30,010 nt of DNA from DSWT01 sp035415725 (GCA_035415725.1 DAOOGN010000051.1:1-30010); one strand, 5' to 3'. Numbered from the stretch's first letter, positions 15,672 through 24,321 are shown. Translations and numbers: made by a program. The notes: generated from the sequence alone by a model not told the origin.

Positions 15672-15812
15672 CTTGACGATGGCACATTGGCCAGGTGTTT
15701 TTTCTTACTGGAACGGCGGGGGACCTGCACAAATCGGTGCAAGCGGCTACGCTCCAGGTACCAACAAGGCCAAACAGGGCGGACGCGAGCGGTGAATGAG
15801 GCATTCTGCGGT

Positions 15813-15840
15813 TTGACAAAGCGCCGGACCGATTTACAAT
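15813..15840 (+). promoter_or_regulatory. Promoter of the glutaredoxin-like gene
   Basis: A perfect -35 TTGACA (15813-15818) and -10 TACAAT (15835-15840) are separated by 16 bp. The start codon is 40 bp further on. Confidence 0.7.
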
Positions 15841-15879
15841 AAGAATATAAATATCTATTATATTGTTGGAGAGTGAGTT

Positions 15880-16137
15880 ATGAACGAGGAGAAGAAGCAA
15901 CAACCCAGGGTGATTGTGTTTTCGACGCCGATGTGTCCGCACTGTCGCCATGCGAAGCAGTATTTGCGGTCACGCGGGATTGCTTTTACCGAGGTGGATG
16001 TATCGCGCGACGCCCACGCGGCACAGGAGATGGAGCGGATGAGCGGGCAGCAGGGCGTACCGGTGATCCGCATTGATAACCATATCGTGGTTGGCTTCGA
16101 TCGCCCGAAAATCGACCGTCTGCTGGATTTGAAGTAA
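15880..16137 (+). CDS. Glutaredoxin-like thiol-disulfide protein
   Basis: This 85-residue thioredoxin-fold protein has the redox motif TPMCPHC (Cys19, Cys22), the cis-proline motif GVPVIRI (59-65) and VVGFDRPKI (70-78), all in glutaredoxin positions. CPHC differs from the classical CPYC; it is common in NrdH/YruB-like small glutaredoxins. It should reduce disulfides or mixed disulfides in the cytoplasm. GGAG lies about 9 nt before ATG 15880, and a good promoter is upstream. It is convergent with the Wzz-like gene, with a 20-nt gap. Confidence 0.9.
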   Translation: MNEEKKQQPRVIVFSTPMCPHCRHAKQYLRSRGIAFTEVDVSRDAHAAQEMERMSGQQGVPVIRIDNHIVVGFDRPKIDRLLDLK

Positions 16138-16157
16138 CGCACACGTGATGAACGTGG

Positions 16158-16841
16158 TTATGATGACCTGCGCAGTTTGTGGCGCTTGGGCACAACGGTC
16201 AGTACCGGGATGCCTGATTGTTCCACTTCGACACGCTCATGGACGGTCGGATCGAAGTAATGGGCCAGTGCCACCAGCCCCAGACCGACGGCCAGCGCGA
16301 GGACAAGGCGCAGTCCAGGGCCGAGCAGTTGGGCGCGCAGTGAAGGGGGCAGTGCCACCGGCGTCGGCGGGTCCACACGTTGCGCGGCGACGCCGATGCC
16401 CCTGGTCTGCGGAAAGTACGCCGTCACATTTTGGGTCAATTCGGCGCTGACAGCTTCGGCGACGGCGGTGACCTGTTCCGGGTCGGGCCAGGTGAGATAG
16501 ATGAAAAAGATCGACTGCGCGTTGTCGCTGACGATGGCCCTTTGGATGTCCCCCGGCGCGACTGTCAGCCCCTGGTCGCTGAGACGCGCCGCGACGGCTG
16601 CGGCAAAACGTCCCGTCACGGCGACGTCTGCCAGAGCATTGGCGATGTATTCCGAAGACAGCCACGCATAGTAGCGGTCGTAGTCCGCCGAAAGCGTCGC
16701 CGCCGGTTCGCCGCCGGCTGTGAAACGCATCACGATCTGATATGCTGTCGGCGGTTGCTGGTAGGTCAGCCCGATGTAACCGACCACCACCACGACGGGG
16801 ATAAGCGCCAGCCACCACCAGCGAAGTAAAATTTTCAACAT
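16158..16841 (-). CDS. Wzz/YveK-type chain-length determinant-like membrane protein
   Basis: This 227-residue protein has a membrane helix at each end of an extracytoplasmic domain: about 9-28 (LALIPVVVVVGYIGLTY) and about 175-197 (LVLALAVGLGLVALA). This is the layout of Wzz-type polysaccharide co-polymerases. The second helix is preceded by a Pro-rich segment (DPPTPVALPPSLRAQL), as in that family. A short cytoplasmic tail follows (HYFDPTVHERVEVEQSGIPVLTVVPK), matching the link to a kinase domain in CpsD/Wzc systems, but no kinase gene is adjacent. No polysaccharide genes are seen nearby, so the role is tentative. AAGGA precedes ATG 16841. Confidence 0.72.
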   Translation of the reverse strand: MLKILLRWWWLALIPVVVVVGYIGLTYQQPPTAYQIVMRFTAGGEPAATLSADYDRYYAWLSSEYIANALADVAVTGRFAAAVAARLSDQGLTVAPGDIQRAIVSDNAQSIFFIYLTWPDPEQVTAVAEAVSAELTQNVTAYFPQTRGIGVAAQRVDPPTPVALPPSLRAQLLGPGLRLVLALAVGLGLVALAHYFDPTVHERVEVEQSGIPVLTVVPKRHKLRRSS

Positions 16842-16943
16842 CTGTCGTCCTTCCACAATCACCCTCCATCATAGTCATAGTCTGTCAGTTGTCGGTCGGG
16901 TAGTTCAATGGCCCGACAGTCCGGTTGCCACGTTATGCCCGGC

Positions 16944-16952
16944 ATTATACCA
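16944..16952 (-). promoter_or_regulatory. Extended -10 promoter element for the Wzz-like gene
   Basis: On the minus strand TGG is followed directly by TATAAT, an extended -10 element, about 100 nt before the start codon at 16841. No good -35 is needed for this class, and none is obvious. Confidence 0.45.
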
Positions 16953-17036
16953 TCGTATCTGGCAAGGGTGGCTGAAGAGTTACGCCTGGCGCGTGGAAAT
17001 GGGTCATAAAACACCCGCAGTGTTGAACCCTGCCCC

Positions 17037-18152
17037 CTATTTTTTCCCCTCCCAGACGCGGTAGCGCCTGTCTTCCCCCACGAGGCGAGCTTCGCCGCAG
17101 TAGGCTCGGAGCCACGGCTCGTAGTCCAGGAAGGTGTTAGCCACCAGGTACAGGGTCCCGCCGGGCTTGAGGACACGGACGGCTTCCTGGATGAACATCC
17201 GGGCCGTCTCAAAGTGGATGCCGTGTCCCCGGTGGAACGGCGGATTGGCGACGACGACATCGCACGAGGCCGTCTCCACCGCCGCTGCGCCGCAGGCGTG
17301 GACGACGGGGACGTCGGGATAGCCGTTGGCGGCAAGTGTCTCCCGCGCGGAGATGACGGCGCGCGCGGAAACGTCCGTCAGGACGGCGTGGGCTCCCCGG
17401 CGCAGTGCCGCCAACCCCACCAATCCGGTGCCGCAGCCTAGATCGAGGGCGCGCGCGTCGGGGGGGATGCGCATCCCGGCGATGAGCGCTGCTGCGCCCT
17501 CATCCAGGCGTTCCGCCGCGAAAACCCCCGCGTAACTCACCAGATGTGTCGGCGTGCCGTCCACGACGATGTCGCCTTCGCTGCGGCGAATTATGGGGAG
17601 TGGGAAGTCGCCGTCTGGACGTTGCGCCAGTCCCGCGTGGTAGCCGCCTTTGTGGGCGACGATGCCGGCCTGCCCGCAGATCCTCTGCGCCTGGCGCCGG
17701 GCGCTTTTCACTCCCTCGTCCGTCGCCCCGACGAAGAGCAGCTTTCCGCCGGGGATGAGCATGGCCGCTGCCAGCCGCAGTATCTCGTCCTGTACCTCTC
17801 TGCCGCGCGGCAGATGGATAAACGCGGCCTCGCAGGTCGCCGGTTCCAGCCCGGCGAAGTCGGCCTGCACGACACTTTGCGGTTGCGATAAACGGTTATA
17901 GGCAAAAGAGGCTTCCAGCGATTGTCCCTCCGCGATGTTCTCCGTCCAATAGATCACGGTGGCGCCTCGACGCGCGGCCCAGAGCGCCGAGGCCGTCGCC
18001 CCCGGTCCGGCGACGAAGATGCGCGTCGCATCGACGTAGCGCGCGGCGGTGAACAGGGCCACGTGTCCCGCACCGGGCTCCGGTACACCCGGCAACCGCG
18101 CCAGGCGGATGGGTCCGTCGGGAAGGGTATAGAGTGTCCACAGAAAATCCAT
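17037..18152 (-). CDS. RsmC/RlmG-like rRNA guanine-N2 methyltransferase
   Basis: This 371-residue SAM-dependent methyltransferase has the two-domain arrangement of RsmC/RlmG. A degenerate N-terminal Rossmann half runs to about 195. The catalytic C-terminal half carries motif I LDLGCGTGLVGLAAL (about 235-249) and motif IV VVANPPFHRG (about 301-310). NPPF is the signature of enzymes that methylate an exocyclic amino group, here probably guanine N2 of rRNA. I chose ATG 18152; an in-frame TTG at 18182 would add ten residues translated from a dispersed repeat. No clear ribosome-binding site is seen. The repeat at 18162-18275 ends 9 bp before the start codon. Confidence 0.8.
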   Translation of the reverse strand: MDFLWTLYTLPDGPIRLARLPGVPEPGAGHVALFTAARYVDATRIFVAGPGATASALWAARRGATVIYWTENIAEGQSLEASFAYNRLSQPQSVVQADFAGLEPATCEAAFIHLPRGREVQDEILRLAAAMLIPGGKLLFVGATDEGVKSARRQAQRICGQAGIVAHKGGYHAGLAQRPDGDFPLPIIRRSEGDIVVDGTPTHLVSYAGVFAAERLDEGAAALIAGMRIPPDARALDLGCGTGLVGLAALRRGAHAVLTDVSARAVISARETLAANGYPDVPVVHACGAAAVETASCDVVVANPPFHRGHGIHFETARMFIQEAVRVLKPGGTLYLVANTFLDYEPWLRAYCGEARLVGEDRRYRVWEGKK

Positions 18153-18161
18153 ACTTTGCAC

Positions 18162-18430
18162 GTATCTATTCAGGCCAGTCAACCTGGCACAGCAACTTAT
18201 TCCCTATCGTAGGTTTGGCACGGATTTTGGTAGGCAAAGGACTCTTGGATGACGAGATATTCGTGTTTCTATGAGCTTATCCCCCCTGCTTTCCTTTCCC
18301 CCAGGAAGGGGGATTTTTGTAGGGGGCGTGGAGGGCGGCGCAGCCGCCCTCCACGCCCCCATTTTTTCGCCCCCTTCTTCCCCGCTGGCGGGGGAGAAGG
18401 GGGTTGGGGGGATGAGAGGGCCATCTCTAC
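18162..18430 (-). repeat. Dispersed repeat copy 3 (long, rearranged)
   Basis: On the minus strand, 18275 to 18162 matches 25097-25210 base for base in layout (114 nt each), ending CCTGAATAGATAC. Further out, ACGCCCCCATTTTTTC (18353-18368 region) again matches the copy at 25014-25210. Between these two blocks this copy carries about 80 extra bases rich in G/C runs, including a perfect palindrome at 18322-18360. The outer end is degenerate and I find no target duplication. Confidence 0.75.
18322..18360. repeat. Perfect 39-nt palindrome (18-bp stem, 3-nt loop)
   Basis: GGGGGCGTGGAGGGCGGC is followed by GCA and then its exact reverse complement. It lies within dispersed repeat copy 3, in the divergent gap between the RsmC-like and MoxR genes. 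A T-rich run (ATTTTTTCG) follows on the + strand, so it could also act as a terminator for rightward transcripts. Confidence 0.9.
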
Positions 18431-18442
18431 CGCATATAGGAA

Positions 18443-18472
18443 TTACACGAATAATGGGAGATATGCTATACT
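18443..18472 (+). promoter_or_regulatory. Probable promoter of the moxR operon
   Basis: TTACAC (18443-18448) and TATACT (18467-18472) are separated by 18 bp, in an AT-rich pocket 65 bp before the start codon of the MoxR gene. Confidence 0.45.
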
Positions 18473-18536
18473 TTAGTAAATGTTCGGCTGCTGATGAACC
18501 GTGTAGCATACCCCAATCATATCCTGGAGGGTGTTT

Positions 18537-19502
18537 ATGGCAAGCGTACAAGACTTTGCTCGGCGGGTGATTGACAATATAGAGCGCATCATTGTCGGTA
18601 AGCGCGAGGTGGTGGAGCTGGCCGTCATTGGGTTGTTGAGCCAGGGCCACTTATTGATCGAGGATGTACCCGGCGTGGGAAAAACGATGTTGGCACGCAG
18701 TCTGGCCCGCTCGCTGGGTTGCACATTTGGTCGTCTACAATTCACGCCGGACATGTTGCCCAGCGATGTGACCGGTGTGTCGATTTTCAACCAGGCGACA
18801 CGCGAGTTCGTCTTCCAGCCCGGCCCGCTGATGGCGCAGATTGTGTTGATCGACGAGATCAACCGGGCCACCCCCAAGACGCAGGCCGCATTGTTGGAGG
18901 CGATGGAAGAGCGCCAGATCACCGTCGATGGCGTGAGTCACTTGCTCCCCAAGCCTTTTATGGTCATGGCGACGCAAAACCCGGTGGAATACGAAGGCAC
19001 TTTCCCTTTGCCGGAAGCGCAGTTGGACCGCTTTTTAATGCGCGTCAACCTGGGGTATCCGGCGCTGAAGGATGAGATCGAGGTCCTGGATCGCCAGCAG
19101 TTCCACCATCCGGTTGAGGATTTGACGCCGGTTTCCACGACTGAAGATTTGCTCGCGGCGCAGGAAGCCATCAAATCGATCTACGTGGCGCCGGCCGTGA
19201 AGGAATACATCGTGCGGTTAGTGCAACACACACGTCAGCACAATGACATTTATTTGGGCGCCAGCCCGCGTGGCAGTCTTACTCTTTATCGGGTAGGGCA
19301 GGCCCGCGCGGCGCTCTATGCACGCGATTTCGTGTTGCCTGACGACATCAAAGCCATGGCGCCGGCCGTGTTGGCACACCGTTTAATCCTCAGTCCGAGC
19401 GCTCGCCTGCGTAATGTCGTGCCGGAGGATGTGGTGACGGCCATTCTTGAAAGTGTCCCTGTTCCAGAGACCAAGCCGGCCCATAGCAACCTGGCTCGGT
19501 GA
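18537..19502 (+). CDS. MoxR-family AAA+ ATPase
   Basis: This 321-residue AAA+ ATPase is of the MoxR type, thought to act as a chaperone for assembling or activating partner proteins. It shows Walker A DVPGVGKTMLA (43-53), Walker B VLIDEINRA (103-111), the sensor-1 region MATQNPVEYEGTFPLPEAQLDRF, and the C-terminal lid helix domain with SPRGSLTLY. ATG 18537 has GGAGG 6 nt upstream; a GTG at 18531 sits too close to that site. It begins a compact operon with a DUF58 protein (9-nt gap) and a membrane transglutaminase, a conserved trio in many bacteria. Confidence 0.95.
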   Translation: MASVQDFARRVIDNIERIIVGKREVVELAVIGLLSQGHLLIEDVPGVGKTMLARSLARSLGCTFGRLQFTPDMLPSDVTGVSIFNQATREFVFQPGPLMAQIVLIDEINRATPKTQAALLEAMEERQITVDGVSHLLPKPFMVMATQNPVEYEGTFPLPEAQLDRFLMRVNLGYPALKDEIEVLDRQQFHHPVEDLTPVSTTEDLLAAQEAIKSIYVAPAVKEYIVRLVQHTRQHNDIYLGASPRGSLTLYRVGQARAALYARDFVLPDDIKAMAPAVLAHRLILSPSARLRNVVPEDVVTAILESVPVPETKPAHSNLAR

Positions 19503-19511
19503 GTTGAGCGT

Positions 19512-20813
19512 ATGAGCGTAGACACTAAACCCAAAATCAGGTTGAACTCCTGGCTGCTGCCTGTCTTGGTGCTCGCGGCAGTCATTACCGATCTACTTGT
19601 CCCTTATCGAGGGTGGCGGGTGCTGTATGTAGGGCTAGGCGGCGCGTTGCTGGTGGGCTATTGGTGGGCGCGTTCACTGGCGCGAGGGCTTGACCTCACG
19701 CGCGAGATGCGTTTCGGGTGGGCGCAGGTGGGCGACCGGCTGGTGGAGCGTTTCACCTTGCGCAATGATGGCTGGGCGCCGGGCGTCTGGATTGAAGTGG
19801 ACGATCAATCGACGCTGCCGGACTATCGTGCCAGTCGCGGCACCGGCCTGCCAGGGCGGGATTCATTGCGTTGGCACACCGAAGCCATCTGTAATCGTCG
19901 CGGCCTCTTTGTTTTGGGGCCGACCTATCTGCGTACCGGCGATCCCTTTGGGCTTTACACTGTTTCGCTGAGCTATCCGGCGGCTTTGCCTTTGCTGGTG
20001 TTGCCGCCCATCGTTCCCTTGCCGAACATCCAGATTGCCCCTGGCGGACGCTCGGGTGACGGGCGACCGCGGACCGACGCCATCGATCGTACCGTGAGTG
20101 CGGCGAGTGTGCGCGAATACATTCCCGGCGATAGCCGCCGCTGGATTCACTGGCGCACGACGGCGCGCCGTGATGCGCTATACGTGCGCCTTTTTGACGG
20201 TACCCCTGCCGGCGACTGGTGGATTCTGCTGGATATGGACGTCGATGTGCAAGCCGGAGAAAAGGAAAATGCCACCGATGAGCATGGCATTGTGTTGGCC
20301 GCCTCGCTGGCCGATCAGGGCATTCGACTGCGCCATTCGGTGGGACTGGTGGCGTATGGTGAGGAATTGGTCTGGTTGCCGCCGGAGCAGGGCGAGGGTC
20401 GTCGCTGGGAGATTCTGCGCTCGCTGGCGCTGATTTCCCGTGGGTCGCATCCCCTGGCGGAAGTGATGACGCGCTTGCAGTCGAGCCTGGGACAACATAC
20501 CAGCATCGTTATCATCACACCTGCGGTGACTACCTCATGGGTGGAGTCGCTGGTGCCGTTGATCCGGCGCGGCGCCGTTCCGACGGTTTTGCTGCTGGAC
20601 CCCGCTTCTTTCGGCGGCGCAGGCGACACTCTTCTTGTCGAAGCGGCGTTGTTGCACCTGGGCATCGCCCATTACCGCATTACCAGAGACGTCCTGGATC
20701 GACCTGAGATGCGTCCTGGTCAGCAAGGGCAGTGGGGATGGCGGGTGCTGGGAACGGGACGCGCCGTGCCCACCTATCGCGTTGCAGATGTGCCCTGGAG
20801 GTCGCTGACATAA
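19512..20813 (+). CDS. DUF58 domain membrane protein
   Basis: This 433-residue protein has two N-terminal membrane helices (about 14-30 and 37-53) and a cytoplasmic part with the DUF58 signature REYIPGDSRRWIHWRTTARR (about 200-219), followed by a VWA-like fold starting near DWWILLDMDVDV. DUF58 proteins are usually partners of MoxR ATPases. Its stop codon overlaps the next gene's start by one base (TAATG at 20811-20815), which predicts translational coupling with the transglutaminase. The molecular function is not established. Confidence 0.92.
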   Translation: MSVDTKPKIRLNSWLLPVLVLAAVITDLLVPYRGWRVLYVGLGGALLVGYWWARSLARGLDLTREMRFGWAQVGDRLVERFTLRNDGWAPGVWIEVDDQSTLPDYRASRGTGLPGRDSLRWHTEAICNRRGLFVLGPTYLRTGDPFGLYTVSLSYPAALPLLVLPPIVPLPNIQIAPGGRSGDGRPRTDAIDRTVSAASVREYIPGDSRRWIHWRTTARRDALYVRLFDGTPAGDWWILLDMDVDVQAGEKENATDEHGIVLAASLADQGIRLRHSVGLVAYGEELVWLPPEQGEGRRWEILRSLALISRGSHPLAEVMTRLQSSLGQHTSIVIITPAVTTSWVESLVPLIRRGAVPTVLLLDPASFGGAGDTLLVEAALLHLGIAHYRITRDVLDRPEMRPGQQGQWGWRVLGTGRAVPTYRVADVPWRSLT

Positions 20814-23290
20814 TGTACAGTCGCACCACCACGAACAGTCATTCCGGCATCCTGGCGCGGTTGATAGCCTGGCTGGGGCCGAAAAGTTTGCTGGTGTGGT
20901 TCCTGCTTCTCGTCGCGCTGGGCATCTTTGCCGGCGGATTGGCCGAACTGGTTTCGGGTCTGGAGTTTAATTCCCTCTTACTAATCGTCGTGGTGGGGAT
21001 GACCACGGAATGGCTGCTGGGAGTGCTTCCCATGCGAGGCTGGCCGGCGGCGCTGTTGGGACTGATTTTCGGCGCCGACTTCGTCCTGGTGCGCGTGGGC
21101 CGTCTGAGTGATGAGATGGCCGAGAGTGTGCGTGCCGTGTTGACCCTGATCGGGCAGCTTATAGCCTGGGCATGGGAACGACTGCACTATCTGGCCTCCT
21201 ATTCCTTTAAGACCGGGGATTTCCGACTGACGCCGGGGCGCGTCGTGAATTGGGCAACCGTTCCCCACGCCTTTAGTGTGTTGTGGACCGGGATAGGTAC
21301 CCTGCTGTCGCGGGCCTATGACTGGTTGGCAGCGCTTTTCGCCGGCAACGCCGCGTATGATCCCGTCGCCACGGCGTTGGTGTGGGGCTTTGTGGTGTGG
21401 CTCTGCGCGGCGTGGGCCGGCTGGAATGTGAGTCATAAACGCCAGGCTGTGGTCGGACTCTTGCCCGCCGGCCTCCTGCTCTCGTTTTTGCTGTCGTATA
21501 CGTATGCTTCATCCGGCGTTTTACTGCCCTTTTTGGGCGTTTTGTTGATTTTGATCGCGTTGACCGGCCATCAAGAACGGGAGAGGCGCTGGACGATTGC
21601 CGACATCGATTTCTCGCGTGACCTGTGGAGCGAGCTGGTGATGGTAGCCATCGGGGTGTCACTGGCTTTGGTGTTAGCGTCGGCTATCTTCCCCTCGTTT
21701 TCTTATCGCAAACTGGCGGATTGGATTGACTCGCTGACCGCGAGCCAGGAAGAACCGCCGCCCTCTCAAGAAATCGCTGCATCCCTCGGCGTTGAACAGC
21801 GACCTGCACCGCCACAGCCGGTGCGCCCGGTGCAACTGTTGCGCAGCACCGACTTGCCGCGCCGTCACCTCATTGGTTCCGGGGCCGAACTCTCGCGGAT
21901 GGTGGCTTTTGTGGTCACGACGGGCGAAATTCCACCGCTGTCCTATGAACCTTATATGGACTACGAAATGTTGGACATCACCATCCCCCGTCACTACTGG
22001 CGGAGCCTGACCTACGACCATTATTTCGGCCAGGGCTGGTCCACGAGCGCCCTGGAAATCACCGGCTATAAGGCCGGAGAGGTGCTCCTTGGCGCCAGTG
22101 CACCCTACACGCGCGTGTTGCGCCAGGAAGTGAAAATCATCGGCGAGTTGGGCAATGTGGTTTTTGTGGACGGACAGCTCATCTCGTTGGACCAGGATTA
22201 TGAAGTGGCCTGGCGTCCACCGGATGAGATGTTCGCGGCGACGACAGAGAAGCGCACCTATCGCGCCGATTCACGCTTGCCGGTGTATACCGTCGAGGCA
22301 CTGCAAGCCGATACCGCCGAATATCCCGCTTGGATACGGGAACGCTATTTGCAGTTGCCGGAATCCACCCCGGAGCGGGTCTATGCCCTGGCGCGTGATC
22401 TCACGGCGACGCCACCCACGCCGTATGACCGGGCGGCGGCGATTGAAAGCTATCTGCGGGAATTCCCCTATACGCTGGATGTACCCAAACCGCCGGGGGG
22501 GGCGGACATCGCGGACTACTTTCTCTTCGAGTTACAGAAGGGGTACTGCGACTATTATGCTACCGCCATGGTCGTGTTGGCGCGAGCGGCGGGCCTGCCG
22601 GCGCGGCTGGTCGTGGGCTATGCCAGCGGCCGCTACGATATGAATAGTGGGCGTTACATTGTCACCGAAGCCGACGCCCATGCCTGGGTCGAAGTCTACT
22701 TCCCCACCTATGGCTGGATAGAGTTCGAGCCGACCGCCGGAATTGCGCCGATGACTCGTCCACGTGAACACGACGCTGAACCGATCTGGCCGGAGGCAGA
22801 ACAACGACCGCTGGGGCCGCTTGTTCCACCGACCGAAAAAACTGCGTTATCTGACATGCCACTGTGGTTGTGGATTGTGGCCGGGGTAGGGACTATCGTT
22901 GTGGTCGTCTTGGGCGCCAGTGGCATAGATAGCGTGCTGTTGCTGCTGCGGCGCTCCTCTGAGGGGATGGCGACCACGCTCTACAACCGTCTGCGACGGG
23001 CCGGCAGGCGGTTGCACGTCGCAGCGCACGCCGGCGACACGCCCTATGAGTTTGGCCGCGTCCTGACGGCGCGTACCCTGGCGGTGGCGGAACTGCGACA
23101 CGATGAAGAACTGCTGCCCCCCGCAGAGGATGAAATCCCTGTGCTGGTTGAGTTTTATGCGCGCGCGTGGTATTCTCCTCACGCCATAGCACGCTCGGAA
23201 CGTCGTACCGCCGTTTGGACGTGGTGGAAACTGCAATGGCGGTTGGGACTGGCACGATTATGGCAGAAACGTCACCAGGGCGTGCGCTAA
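20813..23290 (+). CDS. Membrane transglutaminase-like protein (TgpA type)
   Basis: This 825-residue protein has N-terminal membrane helices (about six between 25 and 295). An extracytoplasmic transglutaminase-like domain follows (about 500-645), then another membrane helix (about 680-703) and a cytoplasmic C-terminal DUF4129-like region. The papain-like catalytic residues are Cys579 in QKGYCDYYATAMV and His623 in ADAHAWVEVYF. The third acid is Glu639 (or Glu637) in GWIEFEPT, where many relatives have Asp. This matches TgpA-type proteins, which may act on cell-envelope proteins or peptides. It is the third gene of the moxR operon and is coupled to the DUF58 gene by a 1-nt overlap. The substrate is unknown. 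Confidence 0.92.
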   Translation: MYSRTTTNSHSGILARLIAWLGPKSLLVWFLLLVALGIFAGGLAELVSGLEFNSLLLIVVVGMTTEWLLGVLPMRGWPAALLGLIFGADFVLVRVGRLSDEMAESVRAVLTLIGQLIAWAWERLHYLASYSFKTGDFRLTPGRVVNWATVPHAFSVLWTGIGTLLSRAYDWLAALFAGNAAYDPVATALVWGFVVWLCAAWAGWNVSHKRQAVVGLLPAGLLLSFLLSYTYASSGVLLPFLGVLLILIALTGHQERERRWTIADIDFSRDLWSELVMVAIGVSLALVLASAIFPSFSYRKLADWIDSLTASQEEPPPSQEIAASLGVEQRPAPPQPVRPVQLLRSTDLPRRHLIGSGAELSRMVAFVVTTGEIPPLSYEPYMDYEMLDITIPRHYWRSLTYDHYFGQGWSTSALEITGYKAGEVLLGASAPYTRVLRQEVKIIGELGNVVFVDGQLISLDQDYEVAWRPPDEMFAATTEKRTYRADSRLPVYTVEALQADTAEYPAWIRERYLQLPESTPERVYALARDLTATPPTPYDRAAAIESYLREFPYTLDVPKPPGGADIADYFLFELQKGYCDYYATAMVVLARAAGLPARLVVGYASGRYDMNSGRYIVTEADAHAWVEVYFPTYGWIEFEPTAGIAPMTRPREHDAEPIWPEAEQRPLGPLVPPTEKTALSDMPLWLWIVAGVGTIVVVVLGASGIDSVLLLLRRSSEGMATTLYNRLRRAGRRLHVAAHAGDTPYEFGRVLTARTLAVAELRHDEELLPPAEDEIPVLVEFYARAWYSPHAIARSERRTAVWTWWKLQWRLGLARLWQKRHQGVR

Positions 23291-23335
23291 AATTGCCGTA
23301 TCTATCAGCCCAGCCCATCCCCCATTTCCTCCGCT

Positions 23336-24136
23336 TCAAAGGACTGGATTGCGCAATATCCCGATACCTTCGATCTCCACTTCCACCTCATCGCCCGGCG
23401 TTAATGGCCCCACCCCGGCAGGTGTGCCGGTGAGAAATACGTCACCGGGCTCCAACGTCATCACCCGGGCAGCATAAGCCATGAGCGTCGTCGGCGAGAA
23501 CACCATCTGGCTCGTGCGTCCTGTTTGCCGTACTTCTCCGTTGACGCGACAGACAACGCCGAGATCGGCGACGTCGGCGCTGCGCAACCCGGTCACGACC
23601 CACGGTCCGATGGGACAGAACGTGTCGAAGCTCTTGCCGCGCGTCCACTGCCCGTCTTTGTATTGCAAATCGCGGGCGGTGACGTCGTTACCGCACGTGA
23701 TGCCCAGCACATAATCCCAGGCCTCTTCCGGCGCGACGTTGCGGCAGCGTTTGCCGATGACCAACGCCAGTTCGGCCTCGTGCTCTACGCGCTGCGAGAG
23801 CGTCGGTAGAACAATGTTCATCCCCGGCCCGATGACACTGCTCGGCGGTTTGAGGAAGAGCAGTGGCTCGGCAGGCACTTCAGCGCCGTGTTCTGCGGCG
23901 TGCGCGACGTAGTTGCGCCCCACGCAGATGATTTTCGTAGGGCAGACCGGTGGCAGTAGCGTCACCGTTGCCAGGGTCCCCATGTGCGGGCCGCGTCCAC
24001 CGCCGTTATAGGGATTACCCTCCAGCCGGTAGACTTGATCGTCCTCAAACCAGACCCACACGCTTTTGCCGTGGTCGTCAATGCGTCCTAAACGTGAAAT
24101 GGTTTTTTCTCCTTCCAGCTTGTCGTTTTTGGTCAT
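23336..24136 (-). CDS. Fumarylacetoacetate hydrolase (FAH) family protein
   Basis: This 266-residue cytoplasmic metal-dependent enzyme is from the FAH superfamily, whose members hydrolyse or decarboxylate C-C bonds in aromatic or keto-acid catabolism. Landmarks are CVGRNYVAHAAEHG (71-84), the metal ligands Glu120 and Glu122 in HEAELALVIGK, Asp151 in CGNDVTARDLQ, KSFDTFCPIGPW (168-179), and LTGTPAGVGPL near the end. Several reactions occur in this family (hydrolase, hydratase, oxaloacetate tautomerase), so no specific function is given. ATG 24136 is the only upstream ATG and has no strong ribosome-binding site. It is divergent from lexA. Confidence 0.88.
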   Translation of the reverse strand: MTKNDKLEGEKTISRLGRIDDHGKSVWVWFEDDQVYRLEGNPYNGGGRGPHMGTLATVTLLPPVCPTKIICVGRNYVAHAAEHGAEVPAEPLLFLKPPSSVIGPGMNIVLPTLSQRVEHEAELALVIGKRCRNVAPEEAWDYVLGITCGNDVTARDLQYKDGQWTRGKSFDTFCPIGPWVVTGLRSADVADLGVVCRVNGEVRQTGRTSQMVFSPTTLMAYAARVMTLEPGDVFLTGTPAGVGPLTPGDEVEVEIEGIGILRNPVL

Positions 24137-24247
24137 GGAGTCGCATCAATTCGCCCGATGACTTCCAGGCATTATAGAGTGATGACCGCTGAAGTCAACT
24201 GCGCCCAGCGGACGGCCAGAACTTTTCTTCTGAGGCCATTTTGGCTC

Positions 24248-24276
24248 TTGACATAGAACAAATGTGCAATTATAAT
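24248..24276 (+). promoter_or_regulatory. lexA promoter with SOS (LexA) box
   Basis: There is a consensus promoter: TTGACA (24248-24253), a 17-bp spacer, and TATAAT (24271-24276). The spacer contains GAACAAATGTGC (24256-24267), the same GAACA-nn-TGTnC form as in the recA promoter at 73-84. This predicts that lexA represses itself. The start codon is about 45 nt after -10. Confidence 0.88.
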
Positions 24277-24321
24277 GAGTTTGGGATAACTTGGGATACT
24301 GAAGACAAGGGGAGGTCTATG

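Noticed and set aside
16138..16157. Terminator between the convergent glutaredoxin-like and Wzz-like genes
   Set aside because: The 20-nt gap contains no stem-loop or T-tract.
18154..18440. Target duplication around dispersed repeat copy 3
   Set aside because: The 8 bp before 18162 (CTTTGCAC) are not repeated near the degenerate outer end, so no duplication can be claimed.
23809..23819. GAACAATGTTC, a LexA-box look-alike inside the FAH-family gene
   Set aside because: It is one base shorter between half-sites than the recA and lexA operators and lies deep inside a coding region, away from any promoter.
24241..24321. Upstream extension of lexA to an in-frame start at 24241
   Set aside because: This would translate the -35, operator and -10 sequences. 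The ATG at 24322 has a proper ribosome-binding site and gives the normal LexA N-terminus.
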